A stretch of 64,000 nt of DNA from Alligator mississippiensis. Lineage: Eukaryota > Chordata > Crocodylia > Alligatoridae. The stretch lies in NCBI RefSeq assembly GCF_030867095.1, contig NC_081824.1, positions 144,303,433 through 144,367,432 of the forward strand. The letters are read 5' to 3'. Numbering within the stretch: the first letter of the stretch is position 1; the number at the start of each line of letters is the position of its first letter. The position numbers and the translations under genes were made by a program. The notes beneath the pieces are model-generated. The model made no database searches. It had not been told where the DNA came from and worked only from the letters and a program-made list of their open reading frames with translations. Shown piece after piece: positions 34,601 to 38,943 of the stretch.

Positions 34601-34675
34601 AAGCCCGCCGTAAGCCGTAAATAAAAGTAAAAATCCAAAAGAAATGACAAGAACATTCTTAAGATTCCTTTCCAT
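1380..34675 (-). CDS. UNC93A: UNC93A, MFS-like multi-pass membrane protein (whole coding region, 8 exons)
   Basis: Joining 34675-34589, 27728-27547, 22313-22084, 16598-16470, 11322-11105, 8903-8768, 7166-7035 and 1645-1380 on the minus strand gives 1,380 nt: 459 codons and TAA. Every intron starts GT and ends AG, and all phases match (0, 2, 1, 1, 0, 1, 1). The product follows vertebrate UNC93A from end to end and has its expected length of about 457-460 residues. Seen motifs include the N-terminal [61 protein letters not shown] and [20 protein letters not shown]. Many hydrophobic segments fit the UNC-93/MFS fold, which in this family has about 11-12 membrane helices. An NNTT glycosylation sequon lies near residues 188-191, in the loop before SLC-like segment [10 protein letters not shown]. 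The family is a membrane protein of unclear transport role; worm unc-93 modulates a potassium channel. No stop or frameshift was seen, so the gene looks functional. Confidence 0.95.
1839..3364 (-). mobile_element. CR1 LINE, 5' truncated (UNC93A intron 7)
   Basis: The 3' tail CATAGATTTCATAGACATTA lies at the left end. Minus-strand fragments then give the ORF2 C-terminus ([26 protein letters not shown], 1933-2319) and the reverse-transcriptase core with [14 protein letters not shown] and the catalytic FADDTKLC (2449-3012). The upstream RT piece [20 protein letters not shown], with [13 protein letters not shown], is at 3034-3330. The pieces sit in different frames, so the copy is dead. Homology stops near 3364, within the RT domain, as is usual for 5'-truncated CR1. 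Confidence 0.92.
3365..7034. other. Rest of UNC93A intron 7
   Basis: Mostly AT-rich intron with no firm gene or repeat. Short chance ORFs at 3979-4203 and 5149-5442 (plus strand) have no recognisable domain. Confidence 0.5.
7035..7166 (-). CDS. UNC93A: UNC93A coding exon 7 (residues 328-372)
   Basis: Acceptor CATGCAG, then [40 protein letters not shown] and QTN; donor AATG|GTAAGT. It is 132 nt, phase 1 in and out. The [13 protein letters not shown] segment is a family hallmark. Confidence 0.92.
7167..8767. other. UNC93A intron 6
   Basis: No repeat was recognised. A 147-codon plus-strand open frame at 7921-8364 starts with GTG, has no known domain, and opposes the gene; it is best read as chance. 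Confidence 0.5.
8768..8903 (-). CDS. UNC93A: UNC93A coding exon 6 (residues 283-328)
   Basis: Acceptor CTTTTAG, then [39 protein letters not shown] and KVLFSF. It is 136 nt and ends in phase 1. Two donors overlap here, G|GTAGGT and, 4 nt on, GTAG|GTAAAG. Only the first keeps the frame into exon 7. Confidence 0.9.
9293..10313 (-). mobile_element. CR1 LINE, 5' truncated (UNC93A intron 5)
   Basis: The left end is a TCATAGTATCATAGTA tail. The ORF2 C-terminus follows ([35 protein letters not shown], 9529-9777), interrupted by a G-rich slippage tract near 9564-9580. An RT piece [20 protein letters not shown] lies at 10105-10293. Homology ends near 10313. Several frameshifts make it non-functional. 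Confidence 0.9.
10314..11104. other. Remainder of UNC93A intron 5
   Basis: No further gene or repeat could be supported. Confidence 0.45.
11105..11322 (-). CDS. UNC93A: UNC93A coding exon 5 (residues 210-282)
   Basis: Acceptor TTTTTCAG, then [17 protein letters not shown], a charged loop ([12 protein letters not shown]), [14 protein letters not shown] and [14 protein letters not shown]; donor AAG|GTGAGA. It is 218 nt and ends in phase 0. The charged loop is the long central cytosolic loop typical of MFS-like proteins. Confidence 0.93.
11323..13169. other. Part of UNC93A intron 4
   Basis: AT-rich intron with an (AATC)n microsatellite near 12645-12661. A 60-codon open frame at 12944-13126 has no known domain. 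No transposon was recognised. Confidence 0.45.
13170..13262. repeat. Unnamed interspersed repeat, copy 1
   Basis: Shares an ordered set of blocks with 48264-48352: GTGGGATG-CATG-ATGTTTT, AGTTTGTTTT-CTGATA and TGTAGT. This suggests a dispersed family. The family was not recognised. Confidence 0.5.
13297..13372 (+). mobile_element. CR1 3'-end fragment
   Basis: The CR1 3' UTR signature GGGGATTGGATTACATGACC, then GAGGTCCCTTCCAACCCTA, then the ATGATTCTATGATT tail. Only about 75 bp remain. Orientation is plus, opposite to UNC93A. Confidence 0.8.
13548..13589. repeat. Perfect 15-bp inverted repeat (hairpin) in intron 4
   Basis: ATCTAACTCATGGCA (13548-13562) and its exact complement (13575-13589) flank a 12-nt spacer. 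Confidence 0.75.
13600..13811. mobile_element. Degraded MITE of the CTACAC-end family
   Basis: Shares interior blocks with 20901-21738 and 46747-46970: GCTGCTGGAG, TCTAATTAGAATGCTCC and a terminal TGTGTATAGGTGTCC. The right end is clear; the left end is approximate. It is non-coding. Confidence 0.55.
15146..15215. mobile_element. Fragment of the same MITE family
   Basis: GTCTGCTCCAGAGCACTGGA, GTGCATCAGAGCAGGCTCC, then GTTTATAGGAGCCC match the right half of the copies at 20901-21738 and 46747-46970. Confidence 0.45.
15605..15990. repeat. Fold-back repeat block, probably hAT-derived
   Basis: AGCTTCCAGCCAGTGGGGAG at 15605 recurs in inverted orientation at about 15735-15768 and again, with a longer arm through the GCAGCTGCAAACTG block, at 15808-15873. 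The right end (revcomp CAGGGGTGGCCAACATGC) looks like a hAT terminus, but no matching left end was found. The open frames here only reflect the GC-rich repeat. Confidence 0.5.
16094..16269. mobile_element. Non-autonomous hAT element with 8-bp target duplication
   Basis: Ends CAGGGCTGTGCAAC and, inverted, CAGGGCTGTCCAAT. Flanks CTTTTAGG (16086-16093) and CTTTAAGG (16270-16277) match at 7 of 8 positions. It lies in UNC93A intron 4, about 200 bp from exon 4. Confidence 0.8.
16470..16598 (-). CDS. UNC93A: UNC93A coding exon 4 (residues 167-209)
   Basis: Acceptor AACTAG, then [20 protein letters not shown], then [10 protein letters not shown] and VYTMLGIYT; donor CTG|GTATGT. It is 129 nt, phase 1 in and phase 1 out. 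The CCGAYDC cysteines and the NNTT sequon match the expected extracellular loop. The acidic EISEEDL stretch lines up in length with the known vertebrate protein. Confidence 0.92.
17395..17500 (-). mobile_element. MIR-like SINE fragment
   Basis: CACTTCTCTGCATCTTGGTT and TTCCCATCTGTAAAA read as the inverted MIR core (TTTTACAGATGGGAAAACCA). It is old and short. Confidence 0.65.
17917..17944. repeat. (CA)14 microsatellite
   Basis: Uninterrupted CA dinucleotides in UNC93A intron 3; likely length-polymorphic. Confidence 0.95.
18769..18983. mobile_element. MITE with GGGCACA inverted ends
   Basis: Left end GGGCACATCTCCACAAGATG; right end inverted GGGCACAACAACATGTTCA. The interior repeats GCTACTGTGCAGTA and GTGCAGTAGCCTA, also found (as CATTAAAGTG and AAAATAGGCTACTGTGCA) in the element at 48421-48647. 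No ORF. Confidence 0.65.
19558..20250. mobile_element. DNA transposon with TGTGTGTAGA inverted ends
   Basis: Left end GGCTGTGTGTAGACAAAATG-AGGGGC and right end, inverted, GGGTGTGTGTAGATGAAACA-AGGGCC form clear terminal inverted repeats about 690 bp apart. The GC-rich middle has overlapping open frames on both strands with no transposase motif. The element probably belongs to hAT; the target duplication was not resolved. Confidence 0.6.
20176..20229. repeat. Inverted repeat inside the 19558-20250 element
   Basis: GGGCCCTAAATTGAAGCGGTG pairs with CACTGCTTCAGTTTAGGGCCC, with two mismatches in 21 bp and a spacer of about 12 nt. It can form a hairpin. Confidence 0.75.
20823..20895 (+). mobile_element. 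MIR-like SINE fragment
   Basis: TTGGGAAACTGAGGCAGAGA, then TTGTCCAAGCCACACAGTTC, is the conserved MIR region. Confidence 0.75.
20901..21738. mobile_element. MITE of the CTACAC-end family, split by a CR1
   Basis: AGGACAC at the left and the inverted AGGACACCTATACATGTAA at the right. The interior shares GCTGCTGGAGAGTGCTAATT and GTGTCAGAGCAGAGA with sister copies. The CR1 at 21178-21667 interrupts it. Confidence 0.6.
21178..21667 (-). mobile_element. CR1 LINE 3' end (UNC93A intron 3)
   Basis: TCATAGTTTCATAGTTGGTA tail, then the complete C-terminal ORF2 piece ([58 protein letters not shown]) in one open frame at 21277-21669. TACTC flanks both sides (21173-21177 and 21676-21680), a probable target duplication in the MITE. 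Confidence 0.9.
22084..22313 (-). CDS. UNC93A: UNC93A coding exon 3 (residues 90-167)
   Basis: Acceptor GGCAG, then [20 protein letters not shown], a cysteine-containing YLTIAGN segment, then [19 protein letters not shown] and [12 protein letters not shown]. The donor is AAG|GTAATA. The exon is 230 nt and ends in phase 1. It covers two or three membrane segments and is among the best conserved stretches of the family. Confidence 0.93.
22314..23005. other. Left part of UNC93A intron 2
   Basis: No gene or clear repeat could be supported. Confidence 0.4.
23006..23403. mobile_element. Non-autonomous hAT element
   Basis: Ends CAGGGATGTCAAACTCAT and, inverted, CGGGGATGTCAAACATCT. Flanking 8-mers TCTTATTC and CCTTACTC match at 6 of 8. 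The interior is a GC-rich run of CA(G/C)TGGCAG-like words. UNC93A intron 2. Confidence 0.7.
23486..23858. mobile_element. TA-target DNA transposon with inverted repeats of about 85 bp
   Basis: Both ends start GGGTGACC(A/G)TATGTC and stay alignable in inverted orientation for about 85 bp, through TCAGTTGGTCAAAAGTCCTG. Each end is bordered by TA, the Tc1/mariner target. No transposase remains. Confidence 0.75.
23859..24713. other. Part of UNC93A intron 2
   Basis: Nothing recognised apart from moderately GC-rich unique sequence. Confidence 0.35.
24714..24938. mobile_element. TA-target DNA transposon (pogo/mariner-like MITE)
   Basis: Inverted ends CAGGTTTC(A/C)(T/C) are flanked by TA on both sides. 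The interior repeats GTGGTTGGCAAAAC-type words, and its inverted right arm reads CAACCACGGTTTTGAGTA. No ORF. Confidence 0.65.
25655..25953. mobile_element. Non-autonomous hAT-like element
   Basis: Left CAGGGGTCTGGGTCCTATGG; right, inverted, CAGTGGTTGGCAACCTTTTT, the common hAT-type terminus. The target duplication is not convincing (5 of 8). UNC93A intron 2. Confidence 0.6.
25972..26089. mobile_element. Short hAT element with 8-bp target duplication
   Basis: Ends CAGAGGCATAACTAGG and, inverted, CAGAGGCATAGCAATG. Flanks ATGAATAT and GTGAAAAT match at 6 of 8. Only 118 bp long. Confidence 0.65.
26391..26973 (+). mobile_element. CR1 LINE 3' end, same subfamily as 59.6-62.9 kb
   Basis: Plus-strand C-terminal ORF2 piece from [20 protein letters not shown] through [20 protein letters not shown]; the frame is lost near the end at about 26840. 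The 3' UTR (GGTCGGACTCGTTGATCTAT) and ATGAATCTATGAATCTATGA tail are complete. It is very similar base for base to 62328-62890. 5' truncation is at about 26391. Confidence 0.93.
26974..27546. other. Right part of UNC93A intron 2
   Basis: No clear feature. The block CAGATATTTGGGGCGATTAG (27004) resembles the left edge of the MITE at 13600 and may be a fragment of it. Confidence 0.35.
27547..27728 (-). CDS. UNC93A: UNC93A coding exon 2 (residues 30-90)
   Basis: Acceptor ACAG is followed by AGC AGC, giving [18 protein letters not shown] and then [18 protein letters not shown], ending SSW. It is 182 nt long and ends in phase 2. The donor is CTG|GTACCG, a weak match to the consensus. It is the only GT that lets the next exon continue as S-W-Y-T-L-I-P-T-S. 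Confidence 0.92.
28101..28374. mobile_element. Non-autonomous hAT element with 8-bp target duplication
   Basis: Ends CAGGACTGTCCAGC and, inverted, (T)AGGGCTGTCCAACTGC, with flanks TTTTAAGT and ATTAAAGT (6 of 8). Its ends resemble those of 16094-16269, so both may belong to one family. UNC93A intron 1. Confidence 0.7.
28864..29144. mobile_element. Fold-back MITE of the GGGCA-end family
   Basis: Ends GGGCATTTGTACATGC and, inverted, GGGCATTTATACACATAC. The middle (28891-29041) folds on itself: CATTTGCATAAATGGCAAAAT pairs with its inverted copy, and a perfect 12-bp stem GAACTAAAACAC closes over a 7-nt loop at 28951-28981. No ORF. Confidence 0.65.
29145..30043. other. Part of UNC93A intron 1
   Basis: No gene or repeat recognised. 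Confidence 0.4.
30044..30118. repeat. 75-bp near-perfect palindrome in UNC93A intron 1
   Basis: The arms pair over 31 bp with two mismatches: CCCTCAAATAATTAGATTCT starts the left arm, and its complement ends the right arm in GGAGGG. The loop is about 13 nt. Size and shape resemble palindromic mariner MITEs that have given rise to microRNA precursors in other vertebrates. No TA duplication is visible at the outer edge. Confidence 0.8.
30130..30290. repeat. GC-rich inverted repeat
   Basis: GGGGCAGGCAGTGAGGGGCA at 30170-30190 and inverted TACCCCACTGCCTGCC near 30248-30264 can pair. Probably a MITE remnant. Confidence 0.4.
30482..30648 (-). mobile_element. Outer CR1 LINE, 3' portion (interrupted)
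   Basis: CATAGATTTCATAGACATCA tail and 3' UTR, then the start of the ORF2 C-terminus up to GGGGGCTCGGACA. It continues on the far side of the CR1 at 30650-32773. Confidence 0.85.
30650..32773 (-). mobile_element. CR1 LINE nested in another CR1 (UNC93A intron 1)
   Basis: TTTCATAGTTTCATAGCTGG tail, then minus-strand ORF2 pieces: C-terminus (30932-31132), RT with [20 protein letters not shown] and FADDTKMW (31172-31678), [20 protein letters not shown] (31696-31914), and a 31936-32770 piece with [20 protein letters not shown]. The last piece is open for more than 270 codons. Frame breaks between pieces show it is inactive. The 5' end lies in the linker between endonuclease and RT. Confidence 0.92.
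32774..32848 (-). mobile_element. Outer CR1 LINE, continuation
   Basis: GTCCAGCCTAAAACGGTCT, GGAGGAGTTTGTGACCATTG and CATCCCTTGAATAGCTCTGA line up with the C-terminal part of CR1 seen at 39163-39250, just upstream of where 30482-30648 stops. The two parts are one element split by 30650-32773. Confidence 0.75.
32849..34588. other. Rest of UNC93A intron 1
   Basis: AT-rich intron. Around 33525-33625 short ACATAAAA/CACAAAA words recur in a loose cryptic repeat. Nothing else was recognised. Confidence 0.45.
34589..34675 (-). CDS. UNC93A: UNC93A coding exon 1 (residues 1-29)
   Basis: Starts [15 protein letters not shown] and ends LQSLQ, directly before the perfect donor CAG|GTAAGT. The start codon has a strong Kozak context, AAC ATG G (A at -3, G at +4). 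The exon encodes the cytosolic N-terminus and the first membrane helix. Its 87 nt leave phase 0. Any 5' untranslated exon upstream could not be seen. Confidence 0.93.
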
Positions 34676-34930
34676 GTTGATTTATACGAGACAGTGTCAG
34701 TTCAAGCAATAGCTTGAAGATAGTGCTCTGGAAGCGGAAAATAGGATTGGTTGTTGGAAAAGATCGCTTCTCACTGCATTTGCATTGGGAAGAGCTGTTA
34801 GTCATTTAAGTGTCAGCCAGTGAACTTTACTTTTTTAGATACTGAAAACTTCATATGAAACTGATCCCAGTTTGACCTATGAAGTTTCATATGAAACTGT
34901 TACCAGTTTGGACTATGAAGCAACAATAAC
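34676..34930 (-). promoter_or_regulatory. Putative UNC93A promoter and 5' leader
   Basis: Reading on the minus strand upstream of the start codon: a TTCAAGC-AATA-GCTTGAA perfect inverted repeat (34701-34718), a CCAAT box (34746-34750), and a second CCAAT (34784-34788) that overlaps a canonical octamer ATGCAAAT (34778-34785). Next come two near-identical copies of a unit of about 35 bp containing TTCATATGAA (about 34849-34919). A GTATAAAT lies only about 5-12 nt before the ATG, too close to act as a TATA box for this start. No transcription start can be fixed from sequence. Confidence 0.4.
34848..34919. repeat. Two-copy direct repeat (about 35 bp) upstream of UNC93A
   Basis: Both copies carry TTCATATGAAACTG, a variable 4-5 bp, CAGTTTG and CTATGAAG. 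They differ at only a few positions. TTCATATGAA is itself palindromic. The repeat lies about 175-245 bp upstream of the start codon. Confidence 0.6.
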
Positions 34931-37479
34931 TTCACCCAGAAGACTTTTATCAGCACTGAGTTACAGAAGTCACTTAATGCCACGTAATGAATACAAGCCT
35001 AATGACTTCCCTGCATGCTCCACGTGAAACATAAGTGGGTGGCTATGCTTCATAGTGAGTATATTCATCGGGAGCTCACAGTGAAGAATTGCTTTCCAAG
35101 CCAGTAGATGGCACTGTGTTGCTTTCTATCAAATCAAGCCAAAAGCAGGTGGAATTTCACTTGCCAACAAATCAAAACTAACTCCTGCTTTTGAGGAAAA
35201 TCTTGTTTGTGCAGCTTGGTTTTAAAACTTTTTGATACTAGCCAATGCAGAATAAAAATATTCTGCCCCTGCCTACATCCTGGTAGTCAGGAAGTTTTAC
35301 AACCTGCTCTTAGAATGAGACCTTTCTAAATATGTGGACTCTTTCTAGACAGTGAACTCTTGGCTTTTCATATGAAGGCCTATCACACTTGGAGCATAAA
35401 CAGTGTCAGCTTGATTTCAGCGGATGCAGCTGTTCAACACGTAACCTTCTTCTGTAGGCTTTGTTGTGAGAACTGGTGCCACATTGAGCCAGTGCATAAG
35501 GTCACAAAAGCAATGCTGGTTCGAAACAAAACTGAACTTCTCCCTATGCAGGCTCATGCAAGAGCTAAACACAGCACATTTGGCAGCAGTGCAGAGCAAA
35601 TTAGAAGTTTAAAATCCATGTCTCTTTCATAGTTTGCCTTGTTATTCATAATAAAGCAAAGGAAGACTTTTAAAAATAATTTGTAGCCTGGCACTTCATT
35701 TTAAAGGTGTGGGCAGACAAATTGTCTTATCAAAAACTCATATTCTTTGGAATGTCCCAACTCCAAATTCACCACCTCTTCCCCTATTGAGAGAGCTCTC
35801 TTAGGCTCTGCATTTTTGATTGATCTGTGACACAGAGCTATTCCATTTCCCTGTCCAGAGGCCTGGGTTATCCAATGGCCTGGTAATGAGTCTCTCTCAA
35901 GGAATGTACAGAATCCTCACCAGTGAAATCTGATAAGGTTGAGGAGCTCTTCATTTTGTACTGAGCGGTGAATGTCTCCAGTAGGCCTGTTGTATATCAA
36001 TTCTGACACCTCTTTCATTCGTTCTGTCATTCTAGCTAAGATTAAGTGAGTCTCAAGATCTGAGCAAAACTCCTTGGTTACTGCTCTCCCACAGGGAGTC
36101 TGCAAACTCCTAACTAAAATCTCTCACAGGATGGGAAGATAGCAACTAGAGAGGGAAGAGAGCAGTTTAATTAATGACTCCATCCCACAGCCAAGAATGT
36201 CTGTTCCCTGAGATGACTGTAACTGAGCCCAAGCTTCCCTTAAAACACAACAAATCCTCTGTTTTATCTTATTTTTTAAGGTGTCCCCCCTTGCCCTCAC
36301 CATCTACACACACTTTATTGGAGTCCCTGTTTCTTTTAGCCTATTAGTTGAACAAGCCAAACAGAAGCAAAAGACTTACCAGAGGCCCCCCTATTTCAGG
36401 CCACAGAACCATTTATGTTTTATTTGCTTTGATCCTTGACTGTTCCCAGTACCCGTGGGCTGCAGATGTGGGAGAGATGAATAGTCATTGTAGCTCCCAG
36501 TTCCAGGATCCATCTGGGGTTGGGTTTGGTCATGCACGTAGTGTGGGTAGCCCAAGAGTTTCTCTAAACTATATTTAGGTGGTAAAGGCCCTGAAGGGGA
36601 TGAGCACTAACTGAGAGTTGACAGATTGCAGCATATGGTGGTGCCCACTCTCTCACACAAGTGCCCTTAGCCCCAGGATCAGGGTGAAGGGAGTGGAGAA
36701 GGAAGCTAGCCATAGCTGGTCTCTGCTCCTGAAAAGTTAATCTAGAGTTACCATATTTCCAGCTTGTTTTGTCAGTCATTACTTTCAGCTGGTAGCTCTC
36801 ACAGCAGCAGAAATTCTGTTTCTCCTGCGTAAGTGCATTGTATTCACTTCTTTATATGCATTAGGTGTCATATGTTTCAGCCCGTAAACATTTTGCCATC
36901 TGAAAAATTGCTGCCTGGTTGCAGCACCTGCACACATTTGCCACTCTGCACTTGTACATGCTTCACAGTTACTTATTAAAGCTGGTTTCACACCCGGATG
37001 CATCCAACATGACATGAGATCAGTAGGACTTAGCACTGCTAACAAAAACACCTCGCTGGTGTGATATGAATTTTGCTTACTGAAAAGAAGAAGTGGATCC
37101 TGTTTGTGACCAACAGATTTCTGAACAGCAGTCAGATCTTAGGAGTTCAGAAAGGTTGTTCAATGGCATATTAGTAGTTCATATGAACCCACACCAAAAG
37201 TATGCAGATGACTATGAGAGTGTCCCTCCCTTTTTTGAATCCCTCTACTAGTTCCGTTTCAGCTTCAGTGAAGCTTAATTTTTAGCTCTTTTCTTCAGGG
37301 CCCTGGACAATTCCACCATGCCTCTATCTCTGCTCTCATTTCTTACCCCTTGCCCCTTTCTGTGCTGGTTAAATGAGCTACACTATTAACTCCTGCTCTC
37401 ATCTCTGAGCCTATTCCAGTCTGCCTGCTGTGTCTGGAATATCCTGCCTAGCTGAGTGAAGAGAAGATGGATGGCTCAG
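34931..37479. other. Upstream intergenic DNA
   Basis: No gene, RNA gene or clear transposon was seen. Chance ORFs such as 35360-35632 have no domain. Confidence 0.45.
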
Positions 37480-37670
37480 TAGTGAGGGTCCTAATTTAAG
37501 CCTGGGAGATGGGGGTCTCACTTCTATGCTTCATCACAGATTTCCTGTGTTTCTTAGCCTCTCTATGCCTTAGTTTCCCACCTGTAAAACAGGAATAATA
37601 ATACTTTGCTATTGCATAGGAGTGTGACAAGGATGAATGATTGTGAGGTTCTCAGATATTAGATGAGAGG
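37480..37670 (-). mobile_element. MIR-like SINE
   Basis: CTCTATGCCTTAGTTTCCCA, CCTGTAAAACAGGAATAATA and AGGAGTGTGACAAGGATGAA are the inverted MIR core and 3' part. The most complete MIR in the window. Confidence 0.8.
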
Positions 37671-37911
37671 ACAAAGGGGAAAGATCTGGATACCTTTTTA
37701 ACGTGGTGAAGGGATGGAAAGCATTGAAAACCCCGAATGCAACGTGCAGAAAACTCCTTAATGTCTTTCAATGTGTCTGTTATTGAATGCCTGTCATGAA
37801 CTAGCAGTTCTGATTCTATACCGTCTTGTACCTTGCGTGGTCATGTACACCTGGGCACAGCGAGTAGTATTTGAGTTGTACTTCACGCCCACTTTGCCCA
37901 GGTGGCTAGGC

Positions 37912-38292
37912 AATGTGGTGGATGAGAGACTCAGCATGAGTCAGTAATATGATGCAGTTGCTGAAAGAGCAAATGCAATTTTGAACTGCATTAATAGGAG
38001 CAGGGTATGTAAGGCATGGGAGATGGTGGTGCCACTATACTTAATGTTGGTTAGGTCTCAGCTGGAGTAGCGTATGCAGTTCTGGGCTCCACATTTTAAG
38101 AAGGATATGGAGAAACCAGAAAGAAACGATAAATGAGTGGCAGATGATACAGGGACTGGAATGCAGGCCAGGTAAGGAAAAGCTGAAGGAGCTGGGTATG
38201 TTTAGATTATAAAAAAGGAGACTAAGAGAGGTTGTGATGGCATTTTTCAAATATCTGAAATGCTTCCACAACAAAGAGGGAGAAGAACCATT
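37912..38292 (+). mobile_element. Ancient CR1/L3-like LINE fragment
   Basis: Plus-strand translation with frameshifts gives NVVDERLSMSQQYDAVAERA, VVPLYLMLVRSQLEY and [16 protein letters not shown], the region after the RT of CR1 ORF2. It is much more diverged than the other copies, so it is older. Confidence 0.75.
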
Positions 38293-38943
38293 CTCGTTTG
38301 CTACAGAGAAAGGTCCTGAGCTGTGTTAGTCTGCAATCAGGCAGAAGGCAGGGCAGGGAGCTCTCTTTTGTATTTAAATTACTTTATTCCTGTCTATTTA
38401 GTACTTACATACTCTGTAAGTCCAGTCCTAGCAAAGTATTTGGCAAAGTAGGGTCTCACCTACAAATGGTCATGCTTTCTGAATGTGTTAGTCTCCAAAA
38501 TACAGTAGCCTAACAAAAGGGGATGAGCTGAGGCACCAAGCCCCAGGCACTGACTCTGGCAGGGGGTGCAAAAATAACAACAGCTATGATGCTGGCCTGG
38601 CTGCCTCAGTGCCAGTGGCAGAGCAATTCCTAACACTGCCCCATGCACTGCTGGTGCCCAGGGTATGCATACATCCAGTTTCAACTCTGCTAAAGTGCCA
38701 GTCTGCCCTGCCTTGTGCCTTGTTACAGAAGGCCAGATATGAATCAATGAGATCAAATGGTAGCAAAGGAGATTCAGATTCAATCAAAGAAAAAAGACTT
38801 CTTAACTGTAAGAATAGTAGGACAATGGACCAAGCTGCCTGGGAAAGTTGTCTTCTTTGGCAAACCCTTGCAGTCGATGATGATTGTCTTCCATGACTGT
38901 CTTATCTGTGTGCCTGAAGATGGCTGATGAGCCCTATCTGGGA

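Noticed and set aside
34676..34690. GTATAAAT just before the UNC93A start codon as a TATA box
   Set aside because: It lies 5-12 nt from the ATG, too close to leave a normal 5' leader.
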